From NCBI RefSeq assembly GCF_932294415.1, contig NC_065537.1, positions 1,674,001 to 1,738,000 on the forward strand: a stretch of 64,000 bases of DNA, in the 5' to 3' direction. This document shows positions 1 to 11,614 of this stretch, in pieces. The notes under the pieces are model-generated. The model saw nothing but the letters and a program-made list of their open reading frames with translations, was not told where the DNA came from and searched no databases. The position numbers and the translations under genes are program-made. This DNA comes from Quercus robur (Eukaryota; Streptophyta; Magnoliopsida; Fagales; Fagaceae). Every line of letters starts with the position of its first letter. Position 1 is the first letter of the stretch.

Positions 1-1237
1 ATAGTGTCAAGAATATGACGAAGTTTTCATTCGGCTCCACCATTTTGTTGAGAGGTACCTGAACAAGTTAGTTGATGAACAATGCCATAGGAATGCAAAA
101 CAGTTTGGAAAGCATATTGAGTGTACTCAAGAGCATTATCAGATCGAAAAAGTTTGATATGTTTGGAAAATTGAGTTTTAACCATTTTTGCAAAATTAGA
201 ATATACTTGCAATAATTTAGAACGATGTTTCATATTAAAAATTAATCTATAGCGAGAGAAATCATCAATAAAGACAACAAAATATCGAGATCCACCAATA
301 CTAGAGACAGAGGAAGGCCCCCAAACATCAGAATGAATAAGGTCAAAGATATCAGTGGATATTGATTCACTAGTATTGAAAGGCAAAGCTGGTTGTTTTC
401 CTAACTGACATGAAACATAATCAAAATTTTCTGTAGACACTGAACCTAACAAACTTCTAGAAGCCAATTGTTATACCTGAGAAAAAGATGCATAACCAAG
501 TCGAGCATGCCAAAGTACAAGGGAAGGAATAGAAGGAACTGCAGCAGCTGCAACAACAGAAATAGGAGAAATAAGTGGAAGACGAAGGTTGTCCACGGGA
601 AACATACACCTAACTCTGGGACTGGTCCCAAGCTCCTGTCCCGTCCTTCGATCTTACACAATACACCAAGAATAATCAAAGATAATGTGATAACCCAACT
701 CAGTACAACAAATGGTTCCACAATGTCTGGTCATAATATAGGTTCCGTTTCGACCTCCAACCTCTCGGTTCCTGGGGTCTTTAATGTTCCTGACCTTTCT
801 TACAATTTATTTTCTATGGGACAATTAGCTGTATGAATATTAAGAGGGTGTGGTGCAGGTTTAAGTTCAGAAAATAAGGACAAGTGAGGTGTCATGTGAT
901 TGCAACAAGCAGAATCCATAAGCCAAGAGGAAGGAGATATACCAGATAAAGCTGAGAGAGAAGAGGAATAAGATGCATTACCAACCATACGAATGACATT
1001 AGCGAAGATGTTTTTAAGGTCATCTGTGGTCATGGTGAAAGTACGACCTGAAGACTTAGATTGTGCAGAGACAGGACTCATTGGTTGGACACTCTCAGTG
1101 TTAGCAACAGTAGTAGCAGAAATTGAAATAGCTGATTTGTTGCAATGATAGCAAGTCTCAATATTGTGGCAAAAACGTTTGCTAGATTGTTGACGACGAT
1201 TATTGCAACAAGAAGAAGACTTGCCCTTATTCTTCAT
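1..1237 (-). pseudogene. copia gag(C-term)-protease-integrase pseudogene
   Basis: At 1237-835 the minus strand reads a Cys/His-rich piece like a gag zinc knuckle (C-H-N-I-E-T-C-Y-H-C) and then a protease-like site (SSWLMDSACCNHMT). From about 700 down to 470 it reads a GAG-pre-integrase domain (LWHARLGYASFSQ), then at 467-27 an integrase core with the catalytic Asp residues in HSDVWGP and FRSDNALEY and the QQNG..E motif. Breaks: in-frame stops at about 653-655 and 469-471, and a TGA at 27-29 where family members have Arg, as expected from CGA to TGA. Between protease and pre-integrase the sequence is inverted (711-830). It belongs to the element whose LTR is at 1980-2150. Confidence 0.85.
711..830 (+). 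other. Micro-inverted copia protease segment
   Basis: On the plus strand this stretch reads TNGSTMSGHNIGSVS and then FNVPDLSYNLFSMGQLA, which is the protease-to-pre-integrase linker of a copia polyprotein. The flanking parts of the same polyprotein read on the minus strand: NIHTA ends at the right junction and ELGYHIIFDYS starts at the left one. Turning this roughly 120-bp block around restores a continuous order. An AGCT palindrome lies at the right junction (827-830). Confidence 0.75.
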
Positions 1238-1324
1238 TTAGAAGCAAAATATACAAAAATGAAATCTACACGAAAAACTGGGTAAGGAGCACTTGGATTG
1301 CAAAACGTCAATTCTGAGAAAAAA

Positions 1325-1449
1325 GTCAACGGTCAACGGTACAGTCAACTCCCAGTGATGACATCAGCAAGATGAAGTAAGCTGATGACGTCAGTTAGGG
1401 CTTACGTGGATGCTAACGTGGCATTGATGACGTCAGCGATGATGTCAGC
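1325..1449. promoter_or_regulatory. Cluster of bZIP-like and W-box-like motifs
   Basis: Within 125 bases there are repeated GTCAAC motifs (W-box core on the other strand), then a TGACATCAGC, two perfect TGACGTCAG palindromic sites (about 1386 and 1428) and a TGATGTCAGC. It lies in the leader/gag gap of the copia element. bZIP factors bind TGACGTCA and WRKY factors bind TTGAC; a regulatory role here is inference only. Confidence 0.35.
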
Positions 1450-1966
1450 AGGTGACCCAGTGGCGCGTGGAGCATGTGAGGCGCGTGGTTCAATCTTCGC
1501 CGAAGCTTTGGACGGTGAGGGCGCATGGAGAGTCCGATGAGGTCGATTCTTTTCCGACAATGTAGATTAGAGAAAGAATATTCCAATGACGACGGTGGTG
1601 AGATGATCGGAGCAATACTGAAGGCGTGTGAGGCGCGTGGAAAAACTGTCGAATCTTTGATCGGCGCATGGCAACGCGTGTAGGGTCAGATGATGATGAT
1701 TCCGGCATAGTTGTGTAGATCAGTTGAAAACATACACGGTGATATGTCTTATGTCTTAATCAGAGGTTCGATGTGGAAGATCCGACCAAGGCAGTGATCT
1801 TGGTGGCAGTGTTCAAGCTTCTGGCGGTGAAGATTCAACCTTGGGCACCTCTAACGGTGGTGGAGCAATCAGGAGAGGGCACGGAAAAGGTTTACTGACC
1901 GAAGAAGTCGAGGCAGCGGAAAATACCAACAAAGACAAGACTGCAAGACACAAGAAAGTTAGAGAT

Positions 1967-1979
1967 GGCTCTGATAACA
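1967..1979 (-). other. Primer-binding site (initiator tRNA-Met type)
   Basis: The minus strand reads TGTTATCAGAGCC directly after the LTR end. It matches the plant copia PBS TGGTATCAGAGC with one mismatch. This fixes the LTR boundary and orientation. Confidence 0.75.
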
Positions 1980-2150
1980 TGTTAAAAATACTGAATGATT
2001 GTATATTGTATTTCACAGTAAAAGAATACACACAAGTGCCTTTATATAGGAGGCATATGAGTGCAGTACAAGTAAGAGTGTAGTGCAAGAATGTGTGCTA
2101 TACAAGTAATCTAGTTGGGCCTAAAGCACACAACACTATACACATTAACA
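1980..2150 (-). repeat. Copia 5' LTR (171 bp)
   Basis: On the minus strand it starts TGTTAATGTG, ends TTTTTAACA, and is followed at once by the PBS. It holds a TATA-like CTATATAAAGG. LTRs this short are at the small end for plant copia elements. The second LTR is outside the window. Confidence 0.75.
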
Positions 2151-2151
2151 A

Positions 2152-2411
2152 ATTCTACCTCTCACTTTCTTGTGGCCTTCGACTAACATGTGACAATGTT
2201 AGTGGCTTTCCATGGGCTGGTTTTCTTGAACCATTTTACTCACAAGTGGGTGTAATAAGCTTGGGTCAAATATGTATGGGTCAAAATTGGATTCTTTTAA
2301 ATAGCAAAATTCATGGGCCTTGGGGATAAATTTGGTGGGCTGTACATAACAATTTCTGGTATTTTATCTCACGGTTAGTGGGTCGGAGTGATGGGCTTTG
2401 GGCTGAATTTG
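2152..2411. repeat. Dispersed repeat, copy 1
   Basis: This stretch matches 8080-8290 closely, for example the shared block TTAGTGGCTTTCCATGGGCT. Copy 2 lacks about 45 bases present here around 2269-2313. The two copies are direct and bracket the first kinase pseudogene and the MULE-like element. No open frame of note. Confidence 0.75.
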
Positions 2412-2647
2412 TAACACATCCTTAAGCTGTTAAGCACAACTCACCAGACCTTCTAGATAATTACAGTCACACTGCTAAATACTCATTCAGTACATACAAG
2501 TCACCAGTAAAATAATAATACTCATTGTAACTTACAAAAGATCACATTAATCGAAATTAAAAAATAAAGTGGGAATTGTTGTTTTTCATGAGTAACAATC
2601 AGCATACAAGTGAAGAATTATGCTTGCATGCAGCAGATGTATCAAAG

Positions 2648-2970
2648 TCACCTTACTCGGGAGGAATTTTGGTAGGCTAGATTTCCATCCAATCTAGGAT
2701 GAAGTGGAGAATGATGGTGCAAAGGCTGCTGGCCTTGTTGATGAACCACAGGATGACTAGCATGATTTCTAAGCTCCATTGGTCTTTCATTGGCAGCTTC
2801 AAACCGTTTCAATTTTTCTAAAACTTCTTTCATTGATGGTCGAAGCTTAGGTTCAGTTGCAAGGCACTTTAGAGCTATAAAGCACAGACGCGACTGGAAA
2901 GGTGCTGCACCGGAGTTCGACGCAGGGTGCGGCGTCCGACGCGGCTACTCGCACGTCGATGCCGCGTTTG

Positions 2971-3004
<34 letters not shown>

Positions 3005-6000
3005 CTCAAATTCGCACCGACTCGGCTCAATTCACGCTGACTCGGCTTCGATTCGCGCCAATTCGGCTAGAATTAGGCCATATCGACCGAATCGGATTGT
3101 ATCAGCTGGAGACCGAAATGACCAAAACAGCTGAAACAAGCCGAAATCGGCCTTGATTCATGCCGCTGAGGATTCGCCGAAGTCAAGGTATGAAGTGAAG
3201 GTCTTGAAGGTGTAGTTTTCCATGGGCATGTTTAGTGAAGGATGAGGATGGAACTTTAAAGGAGGCGTTGAAAACATTTCTTTCCTTGTAGAGTGGAAGA
3301 GTTTTCTTTTTTGTTTTGGAAAGAGGAGAGGAGAGGAGAGTGATGTTAGATGTGGAGTGGGTGTGAGTTTTGTTATGAGTTATGGGAAGGACTTTTTGAG
3401 GAGAGTGGATCCTACTCAACATTCATTGATGAGGTGCGTGTAAGAACTGTAGAAGCACTATGGCTTTATTTAGTGTAGCGTACGAATGAAACACAAGTGT
3501 GAAGTTGTGCCCTATAAAACAATTGAGATTTTAATATAAATTAATTATTGTTGTATATAATTAGTTACACATAGTCTTGCATATATTTTGTGAAGTTGTA
3601 TTTTAAAAATATAATTTCAATTATAATTGTAAAATCATAAAATTGTATTTTCAAAACATAATTTTATAATTTATACTTAGTAATATATACAAAATATAAA
3701 TAAAAATATTTTTAATAATTTTTTAATCGCCGCACCCGCACCCTACTTTTTCAAAAATTGCTGAGCCCTGCACCCGCACTCGCACCTGCACCCGAATCCC
3801 GAAATGCACCCGTGCTTCATAGTTTAGAGCAAGCTGAGATATATGGAATGCAGCCTTGGATGGATATTTTCCTCCCAACCGGGAGTCCATGATTTGTTTC
3901 AACTTTATTATATCTGATAGATATGGTTTGATCCAATCCACCAAATTTTGTTTCCCACTTGGACGATTGTATCAAATACCCGTAAACCTGTTAGTATCTC
4001 AACTAAAACAACACCAAAAGCATATATGTCACTCTTGACGCCCAAATGCCTTGTATAATCAGCATAACATATTGTCATGGCACAGCTTTTAAAACATTCA
4101 GGGTGAAGTAGCTGAAGTTTGCCAAAATTTAGGTCAAGCTTAAGCCTCACCCTCATTTGGCCTTAAGAGCACCAAAATTCCAAAAGTTTTGGTAGAAATA
4201 ATACCTGTAACAACATACTCTGGAGCTGCATAACCATACATGCCCATTATTCGTGTTGTCACATGTGATTGACTAGCTGATAGACCCAACTTCGCCAAGC
4301 CAAAGTTTGATATCTTGGCATTATAGGACTGCAATAAAACCAAAAGTTAGACTAGTTCAAACTTTATTTGTGAGACATTCTTTTTGTGACCAAGGAATTT
4401 TTAAACTTTTTAATTCCATGATGTGGTGGATCAATTGTGAGAGGTGGGTTCACAAAGGGAAAAATGGGTGTGCATAAAGGTTGGAAATGTGAACAAGATG
4501 AAAAGATGATATAATAATCAATGGGCTAGGGACAGTAGCAATATATCATTCCTTTGTGCATCTCTTGTAGTTTGATAGTTATTCACTTTTCAATGGAAAT
4601 TTACCCCATCCAGCAGTATATCGGAGGATTTAAAACCTCTATGAATAACTTGCTTATCAGATGTGTGCAAAAATGCCAGGCCCCGAGCTGCTCCAATTGC
4701 AATCTTAAGCCGTATATACCATGGAAATGGCCCAATAGCTGACCCCCCTGCATAAATAAATGATGTGTATGGGAAACCAAATGAACTTTTATTTTTGAAT
4801 CACATTCACAGCACATTCCCTACACATATGGACAGTAATAGAATTCAATTATGTTTTAAGCTTTTACTTCCAAACTGATGGTTTTCTAAGCTGCCGTTCT
4901 GCATGAATTCATAAATGAGGAGGAACTCTGTGTCCTCCCAGCAATAGCCTATCAGCTTGATTAGGTTAGGATGAGAGAGCCTTCCAAAGAAAATCACCTC
5001 TGACTGCGCCTATAAATTAGCACTGAGATAAGCATACATATTTAACATGGTTTGAATGTAATGTTAAAAAGCAAATTACTGAAACGTCTAACCAAACTCC
5101 AAATAATGCATCTGTGTGTGTGTTGTTGTTTGGGGGGGGGGGGGGGGAGCCCTGATGTGGTTTAGAGAAAAAAGAACTGTGCCTTAATTTAATACAGAAC
5201 AAGCATTCACAAAATATGGGATTGTTTGCAATGTCAGCTCTAAATCTCAAATCTTTGAAATCAACGTGCTAATTTGAACTTAATTAGCAATGTACATTAA
5301 AAAGTGCAACAAGCAATGATGATAGTAGTTACCATCCTATTTCCCATCAGTGAAGAAGGGTACATTAAAAAGAAACAAGCAATGATGAATATAGCAACAA
5401 CAAGCACAATAAAAGTACAACCGAAAGGACTTAAGGAATTCAAAACACATTAACTTCACAACTATTTATTATTCCCTAGCAAGTTGGGTAGAATTACCCG
5501 CCACTTTTGAAATCCATGCACGCTCTCGGGGCTCAATTTTTTGACAGCAGTTACCATCCTATTTCCATTCTTGGATTGCCCCTTATCCTTGAGCCAACCC
5601 TTAAAAACCTGCCCAAATCCTCCCTCACCAAGTACTGTATCAGGACTAAAATTCTTGGTTGCAACCTTTAATTCTGTAAGACTGAAGTTCCTCAAGTTTG
5701 GGGTGGGCAAGATCTAACCAACTATTATTTCATAATTTTTGGAGCTACTACTGTCTGTTTCAGACCTGGCTGGTGGGAATAGTGACACTATGGGATAAGA
5801 GAATTGTGCTATTGCACAAGGTGATTGGTTAGATTCTGAACAACTACCATCTATCTCAGTTTCAGAAATGGTGGGTGGAAATATTAATGGAATGGAAAAA
5901 TATGGTATGGTAATGGAAGGATTTGTAATTATTATCTCATAATTTTCGGGACTGTCTATTGCAGACCTGGCTGGTGAGTATAATGACACTATGGAATTGG

Positions 6001-6332
6001 AATTATGAGAGAATCTTGGAGATGTTTCGTTGGATTCTGAACAACTATCATTTTCACTATCTGAGTCTGGATTTGTTCCATTCCTTATCCAACTAAAACT
6101 GCAGGACTCTGAGTTGGTTGATGGGAAAACAGAGTACTCTACTAGTGATTCACTTCTTTCTTCCTTTACTGTACTACCACGGTGCGAGTTGTTGGCAACA
6201 AATTCTTCAACCAAAATTTACGAAATACAGAAATGTTTAAAGTTGAAATTATATAGTATTCGATCACTAAATTTTTCTTGTCTGTCTCAAAATTCTTTGA
6301 AACTTACCTGAATCAACTTGGTGCTTCCTCAT
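2648..6332 (-). pseudogene. Chimeric kinase copy 1: N-module + PBL-like (RLCK-VII) kinase, dead
   Basis: Exon 1 (6332-6308) encodes MRKHQVDS. Exon 2 (from 6204) encodes the Ser/acidic N-module with F-P-P-A-R-S repeats, then [19 protein letters not shown], a Gly loop GEGGFGQV and AVKKL. Further exons lie at about 5010-4869, 4747-4605, 4328-4205 and from 4049, ending at 2648 after RPSMKEVLEKLKRF. This is the layout of PBL/BIK1-like cytoplasmic kinases. Lesions: in-frame TAG at 5714-5716 between module and kinase; catalytic loop HRD changed to HRG; DFG changed to NFG; a one-base deletion near 3970 after GLRVFDT; and a 947-bp hAT element in the last exon. It cannot make an active kinase. Splice sites are read by eye. 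Confidence 0.85.
2876..3822. mobile_element. Non-autonomous hAT element in kinase exon
   Basis: Flanked by a perfect 8-bp duplication TTTAGAGC (2868-2875 and 3823-3830), the hAT hallmark. Its ends read TATAAAGCAC and, on the other strand, CTATGAAGCAC. Subterminal regions are GC-rich with repeats of CACCCGCAC type. A poly-T run lies at about 2971-3004. I see no transposase. Removing it with one copy of the duplication rejoins kinase sequence (ISQLAL to KCLATEPKLRPS). Confidence 0.85.
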
Positions 6333-6660
6333 ACTGATATTGGACAGAAAAATTTTGGGAGATTGAGAGCGAAAGAATTACATATGAAAAATGGTGTGTC
6401 AGTGTTCATAGTTTATAACAACTTTGAAGTTTCAGCAAAGATACTTTCTCATGGATTCTCGCATTCGTTTCCACGTGACTGACTAGACCAAGTGCCAAAG
6501 TTCACTTTCCAGAAGCGCTGAGCAGTTGTTTAGTAGTGAAGAAAGTGCGTTTGGTAGCTCTATTTGTCAAAAATGTGACTTTGAGTTTTCGACTCATCTG
6601 CTTCCCGAGAGCATTCATATCTTGCTATGGCTTAATTGCTATACAATAGGGCCTTACATC
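6333..6660 (-). promoter_or_regulatory. Upstream region of kinase copy 1 with G-box
   Basis: This upstream block matches those of the other cluster members at 47805-48030, 57014-57110 and 57473-57760. A perfect G-box CACGTG lies at 6472-6477, about 140 bases before the ATG, in the shared context TTTCCACGTGACTGAC. Homology is direct; a role as promoter is inferred. Confidence 0.5.
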
Positions 6661-6849
6661 ATTTGGGTTGTTCCAAGTTCTTTGTGGGTCTTGGCAAATC
6701 TATCTCAACAATTGGTCTGGTGGTCCTAATGCTCATTTGGATTGACTTCGGCACTCAGCTTTCATGAGGCTTATCCTTGACTTTTCCCCATGTACTGAAT
6801 CAGCATAGTTCATAGGCTCTGCTAGCTAGGTCCATGGGATTTAATTTTA

Positions 6850-8077
6850 GGGGAAACTACAGTGCTAGTCCCTTAAGTTTACTTGCTGAGTACTTCTGGT
6901 CCCTAAAGCTTCAAGCGAGTATTATTAGTCCCTAAAGTTTTGAATATGAGTGTTATTAGTCTCTTTGTTAGCTTCCATCAGTTTGTTTGTCTATGTGTCT
7001 AATGGAACAATGATGTGGCATGTTTTAAATGATGTGGTAACCTATTTGTTATTAAAAAATTATACATCATATTGTAAACATAAAACCGAGTAAACTCAAA
7101 TAATATTAGTCTTCAACACATCAAACTCATTAAAATTGGATCTTTCTCCAAATTCAAATAACCTGGATTATTTTTTTCATTTTCCTTCATTTTCATCCAA
7201 ACAAGTTCTAGAAATATGTTCAATTCATAATCAAATAACTAATATATATATATATATATATTAAAGGATTTTGCTACTGCAGAACTCCACCGCTGCAGTA
7301 ACAGCACTAAAAGAAGATGGAGATGACGAGTTCGTCAAGGCCTATGCCACTCATCTCAAACACTCTAGTCGGATCTCTCACCATGCATGAACACTTATTT
7401 TACATGTAGATACATATATTCGTTGAACCTGAAACTTTGTATTCTTTGGTTTCATTAATTCTTTGGGTCAGAAATGAAAGTGACCATTGTATTGAGTATT
7501 TGTAGTTAACCATTTGATCAAATACATATTGAAATTATTATACCGTGAGCATTTAAGTTAAGGGTCTAAGGATTTTTCAGTGTTCAATTTGAAAGATGGG
7601 TATTTTTTTTTTTTCTTGAGAGATTTCTGCTTGGTTGTGTATAGATGCAATTATGTAGATATCTCCAGCCTTGTTTACAAACTCTCTCTCTCTCCATAAA
7701 CATATTCCTTGGTCCTGTCTAGATTCCTAGAAAAAGGAGGAAAAGATTAAAAAAAAAAAAAAAAATATCTAAGAAATTTGAATTTGGAGAAAGTCATGGT
7801 TTTGATGTGTTGAAGACCCACATTATTTGGGTTTACCTGATTCTGATGTGTATAATATAATATATAATTTTTTAATAATAAATAGGTTGCCACGGCATTT
7901 AAAATATGCCACATCAATGTTCCATTAGACACAGAAGCAAACAAATTAACGGAAGTTAACAAATTGATTAATGGCACTCATATTTAAAACTTCAGGGACC
8001 AAAAATGCACACGTGAAACTTTAGGGACCAAAAACGCTTAGCAAGTAAACTTTAAGGACTAACAATGTAATTTTGCC
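6850..8077. mobile_element. MULE-like element with ~300-bp terminal inverted repeats
   Basis: The first and last roughly 300 bases are inverted repeats of each other (for example AAGTTTACTTGCT near the left end and AGCAAGTAAACTT near the right). Flanks TTAATTTTA (6841-6849) and TGAATTTTA (8078-8086) form an 8-of-9 match, fitting the 9-bp duplication of Mutator-like elements. There is no transposase, so it is non-autonomous. The interior holds a coding-like fragment (7295-7390), a TA run and a GA run. Confidence 0.7.
7295..7390 (+). pseudogene. Captured fragment like ribosomal protein eS19
   Basis: One frame reads DEFVKAYATHLKHSSRI, close to the N-terminal part of cytosolic ribosomal protein eS19 (family pattern FVKAY..HLKRSGK). 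It is about 30 codons long, ends in TGA, and lies inside the MULE-like element, as in Pack-MULEs that carry host gene pieces. The match is from memory of the family and covers few residues. Confidence 0.5.
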
Positions 8078-8079
8078 TG

Positions 8080-8290
8080 AATTTTACCTCTCACTTTCTA
8101 GTGGCCTTTGACTAACACGTGACAATATTAGTGGCTTTCCATGGGCTGGTTTTCTTTAATTATTTTACTCACAAGTGCGTGTAATAAGCTTGGGCCTCGG
8201 GGATAAATTTGGTGAGCTGGACATAAAAATTTCTGGTATTTTATCTCACGGTTAGTGGGTTGGAGTGATGGGCTTTGGGCTGTATTTGTT
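8080..8290. repeat. Dispersed repeat, copy 2
   Basis: Direct copy of 2152-2411 with an internal deletion of about 45 bases. It begins at the right target-site duplication of the MULE-like element, so that element inserted at the edge of this repeat. Confidence 0.7.
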
Positions 8291-9036
8291 GTCTGAAAAT
8301 TTGCTACTTACAACTTCTTAAAACAGACTGGGATTTTTCATTGCTTTTTTAAGAGTGTGAGTTGAACCTACCTGTGGCATTGGTATTGATGTTGAACCCT
8401 TTTATTTTTTGCAAACAACAAAGCAAAAATTTTTGGTGTGGATTTAACATAAAAACATGATCGTTAAGGAGTACTATCAGTGAACAAAATTCACATACTG
8501 GACTATGTACAATTTGTTTTATTGAGCATTTCGAAAAGACAACAACAAAAGTGGACGTGAAAAAAGAAGGGTTAGGATACTTTAATGATGTGCAAATAAG
8601 AAGTGAATGAATTTCTAACTATTTAATTTGGGAATGTAATAACAATAACAATGACAATAACAATAACCATAAGAGAAGAAGAAGTGTTTAAGTATTACAA
8701 GTTTACAATTATTTATATACTATCAGCTGCAATTGATTAATTGATTATGAGTTTGTTCCTATTAAGTTTTGTATCGGTAACAAAAAGTTTACTATCACAC
8801 TATCATGACATAATGCTTGTGTGCAGTTGGTTTGGATTAGCCTTTTTGGTTAACTTATTAGAATATTTACATCTTTTTACTATCTTGCACAAAAACAAAA
8901 ACAAAAACAAAAAAAATAAAAGACAAAAATCAAAAACAAATTGAGTAGAGAAAAGGGTCTGCCTCCACCAATTCATACATTGTAAACAAAGGTACCACAA
9001 AAATACAGAATATTGCTGATGAAACTAAGCTATGAA
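8291..9036. other. Intergenic, no gene seen
   Basis: AT-rich sequence with short AATAAC and AAAAAC runs (about 8640 and 8890). Open frames are short and show no recognisable domain. Confidence 0.6.
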
Positions 9037-11122
9037 TCTATATATTATTAAAAGTTAAAGCGTAGTATTTATTGCTACTGAGATCTTGTTGCGCCACCTC
9101 ATTGCCACATCATTTGCCACATAATTATTATTCTTTTTTTTTCAAAAAAAAAATATAAATAAATTATTAACTTTACATATTCATCTTTGTCGGTTTTAAG
9201 ACACACACACATATATCTTTTTTATTTCCAATTTTTCTATAATTTTTTTTGACATTCACTTTTTTTTTTTTTTATTAATATTTACTCTTTCTACTTCCCT
9301 TACCTTTCCATCTTCCCACTACCCTCTACTTTAATATCACTATCCATCTTTCCCTTCATCTTCATTTATTTGTCTCTTTTTATTCACTCTCTCTTACTAT
9401 AAATTTGTCATTCTCTCTTCCATTTTTTGCATAGTTATCTCTCACAAGAAAGGTTATCTCTCTCTCTCTCTCTCAATGTTTTGGTGGATTTTTATTTTTA
9501 TTGCATCTCCACTTTAAGTTGATAAATTTTTGTCTTTTTTAGAACTCTAATTTAGGTTGATACGATTTGGTTTTATGTTTTAAGTTATTATTATTATTAT
9601 TATTATTATTTCACTTCGATCATTAAATTTTATCCAATTAAGTTATAAATAATTAAAGATAGTAGATAAAAATATAATAGCATTCCATTACATAGCATAA
9701 ATTGGATAATTTAGTGTTTATTGTTATATATTTTAATTTTTCCTATTTTTTTCTTCTTCTCATCTTATTTTATTCAATATTCAAATTCAACCACATGCTC
9801 CTTATCATTAAATTATTGATATTTTCTATCTCTTTTTGTTTAAAAAAATAAAAAATGTAATATTTTACTTAAATTCAAATAAAAGAAAATTGTGCTTATC
9901 AAATTGTACTCATTTTTTTAACATTTACACTTTCTCCAACCTTTCTCATTCCCTTTATCTTTTCATCTCCCTAAACATTCTACCTTGATATCACTCTTCC
10001 TCTTTCCTTTTATCTTTCTTTATTTTCTTTCTTTTTATTATCATTCTTTTAGTATAAATTTGTCATTCACTTTTCTATTCTTTACATAATTTTCTCTCAC
10101 AAAAAAATGGGTTATTTCCCACTCTTTCTCCCTCAAATTTTTGGTGGATTTTATTTTTGTTTTTCTTGCATCTCTATTTTAGCTTGATGACGTGTTGTAT
10201 TCTTTAGAATTCTATTTTGGTTGATGAAATTTAGTTTTGTGTTTTAAGTTTTTATTTATTTATTTATTTTTTTATCACTTCAATTGTTAAATTAATGTTA
10301 TCATATTGCATTATAAAGAATCAAAGATAGTATATAAGAATATACTATTATTATATTACATAGAATGATTTGGATAAGTTAGTGTTTACTGTTATATATT
10401 TTATTTTTATTTTTTTCTCATATAATTTTATTCAACATTTAAATTCAACCACATCCCCCACATATATCATTAAATTATTTATATTTCCTCTCCAATTTAA
10501 TTTAAAAAAATTTAAAATATAATATTTTGCCTACTTAAATAAATAAAATTGTCCAAATTAAGTGAAGTAATGCTAAGGAAACACTCATTCTCACACCCAA
10601 TGCATCAAAGGAAAAATGAAATACAAAACAAATCAAGTTAGAAACACTAAATTAAAAAAATAAAAAACTAATAATGCATATTTTTTGTCATGGAATCATC
10701 ATCAAATTTTGGATAACGATAGGTTGCCAATGGAGAGAGAGAGATGGTAAAGAAAAAAAAAACAATACAAAGTAATAAAGAGTAGATAAAGAAAAAAAAA
10801 ATCAAGCGTCAATTAGTAATCGTTGATTGGAAAACAAAGAGGTTGTAAGGATAAGTAAAAAATAAAATAGAGAACATTAAAAACTTTACAGTATAGTAAA
10901 ATAAACGGTTAAATTCACTTAAAAAAATAAATCAATAATTAAATACAATCATAGTACTAAATTTAAATTTAAAACTAATCAAACTCTAACTATGGAAACC
11001 ATATTAATCATAACCAAAAAAAAAAAAAAAAAAAAGATGTACTCTGGTAGTAGTAGAAATTACATAAGAAATAAAGTTAGAAGATTTTAAAATTTCTTTT
11101 TTGACCTTTCATTTAACCTTAT

Positions 11123-11185
<63 letters not shown>

Positions 11186-11614
11186 TACACTATTACTTTT
11201 GAAAATCTAATGAACAATGCTACCTCTCATTTAATGTCTTTGTTATGCAAATCATCAGTTAGTAAATATACGATAATGGTAAGAAGCGTTGCAAATGAGA
11301 CCACTTAAAAAAAATATAAAATTAATTAGCTACTATCATTATGGAGTAGTGGTCTATAATTTTACGCATCTAAATAAATGGAATATATAGAGTTTTCTTA
11401 AAGGTATGTGTAAAGATTCACATTATATATATGTGTGTGTGCGTGTGTGTGTAAAGGTAAAAAAAAAAAAAAAAAAAGGAATATTTTAGGTTTATATTAA
11501 CTTAAAAACTAATGAAAAACCAATGGTTAATAACTAAAATTACAGTATTAATAAAATATTTAATGAGATCATCTTGAAAAAAATTACACACACAGCGTGC
11601 AGGTATGCAACTAG
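9037..11614 (+). mobile_element. Helitron A (non-autonomous, internally duplicated)
   Basis: Starts TCTATATATTATTAAAAG with GCGTAG shortly after, preceded by A. Ends CACAGCGTGCAGG...CTAG, followed by T. The same start and end patterns occur in Helitrons B and C. TC at the 5' end, CTAG at the 3' end behind a small hairpin, and insertion between A and T are Helitron hallmarks; the hairpin is weak in this copy. The interior is pyrimidine-rich and has two diverged tandem units (about 9290-9880 and 9900-10500). No Rep/helicase is seen. A (TA)n of about 50 bases lies at 11129-11178. Confidence 0.6.
11129..11178. repeat. (TA)n microsatellite
   Basis: About 25 uninterrupted TA units within Helitron A. 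Confidence 0.95.

Larger units (their letters stand above)
1..2150 (-). mobile_element. Ty1/copia retrotransposon, 5' part, decayed
   Basis: Reading leftward on the minus strand, the order is 5' LTR (2150-1980), primer-binding site, leader, shortened gag with protease, GAG-pre-integrase and integrase core. The element runs off the window at position 1, so reverse transcriptase, RNase H and the 3' LTR are not seen. The order protease then integrase before any RT is the copia order. Only about 730 bases separate the PBS from the zinc-knuckle region, so most of gag seems lost. Stops and a local inversion show it is inactive. Confidence 0.85.

Noticed and set aside
446..721. Hydrophobic minus-strand frame resembling a membrane protein
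   Set aside because: It is the out-of-frame reading of the copia GAG-pre-integrase region.
5120..5150. G run as a possible quadruplex control site
   Set aside because: Simple mononucleotide run in an intron of a pseudogene; similar G or C runs occur at 49255 and 54957.
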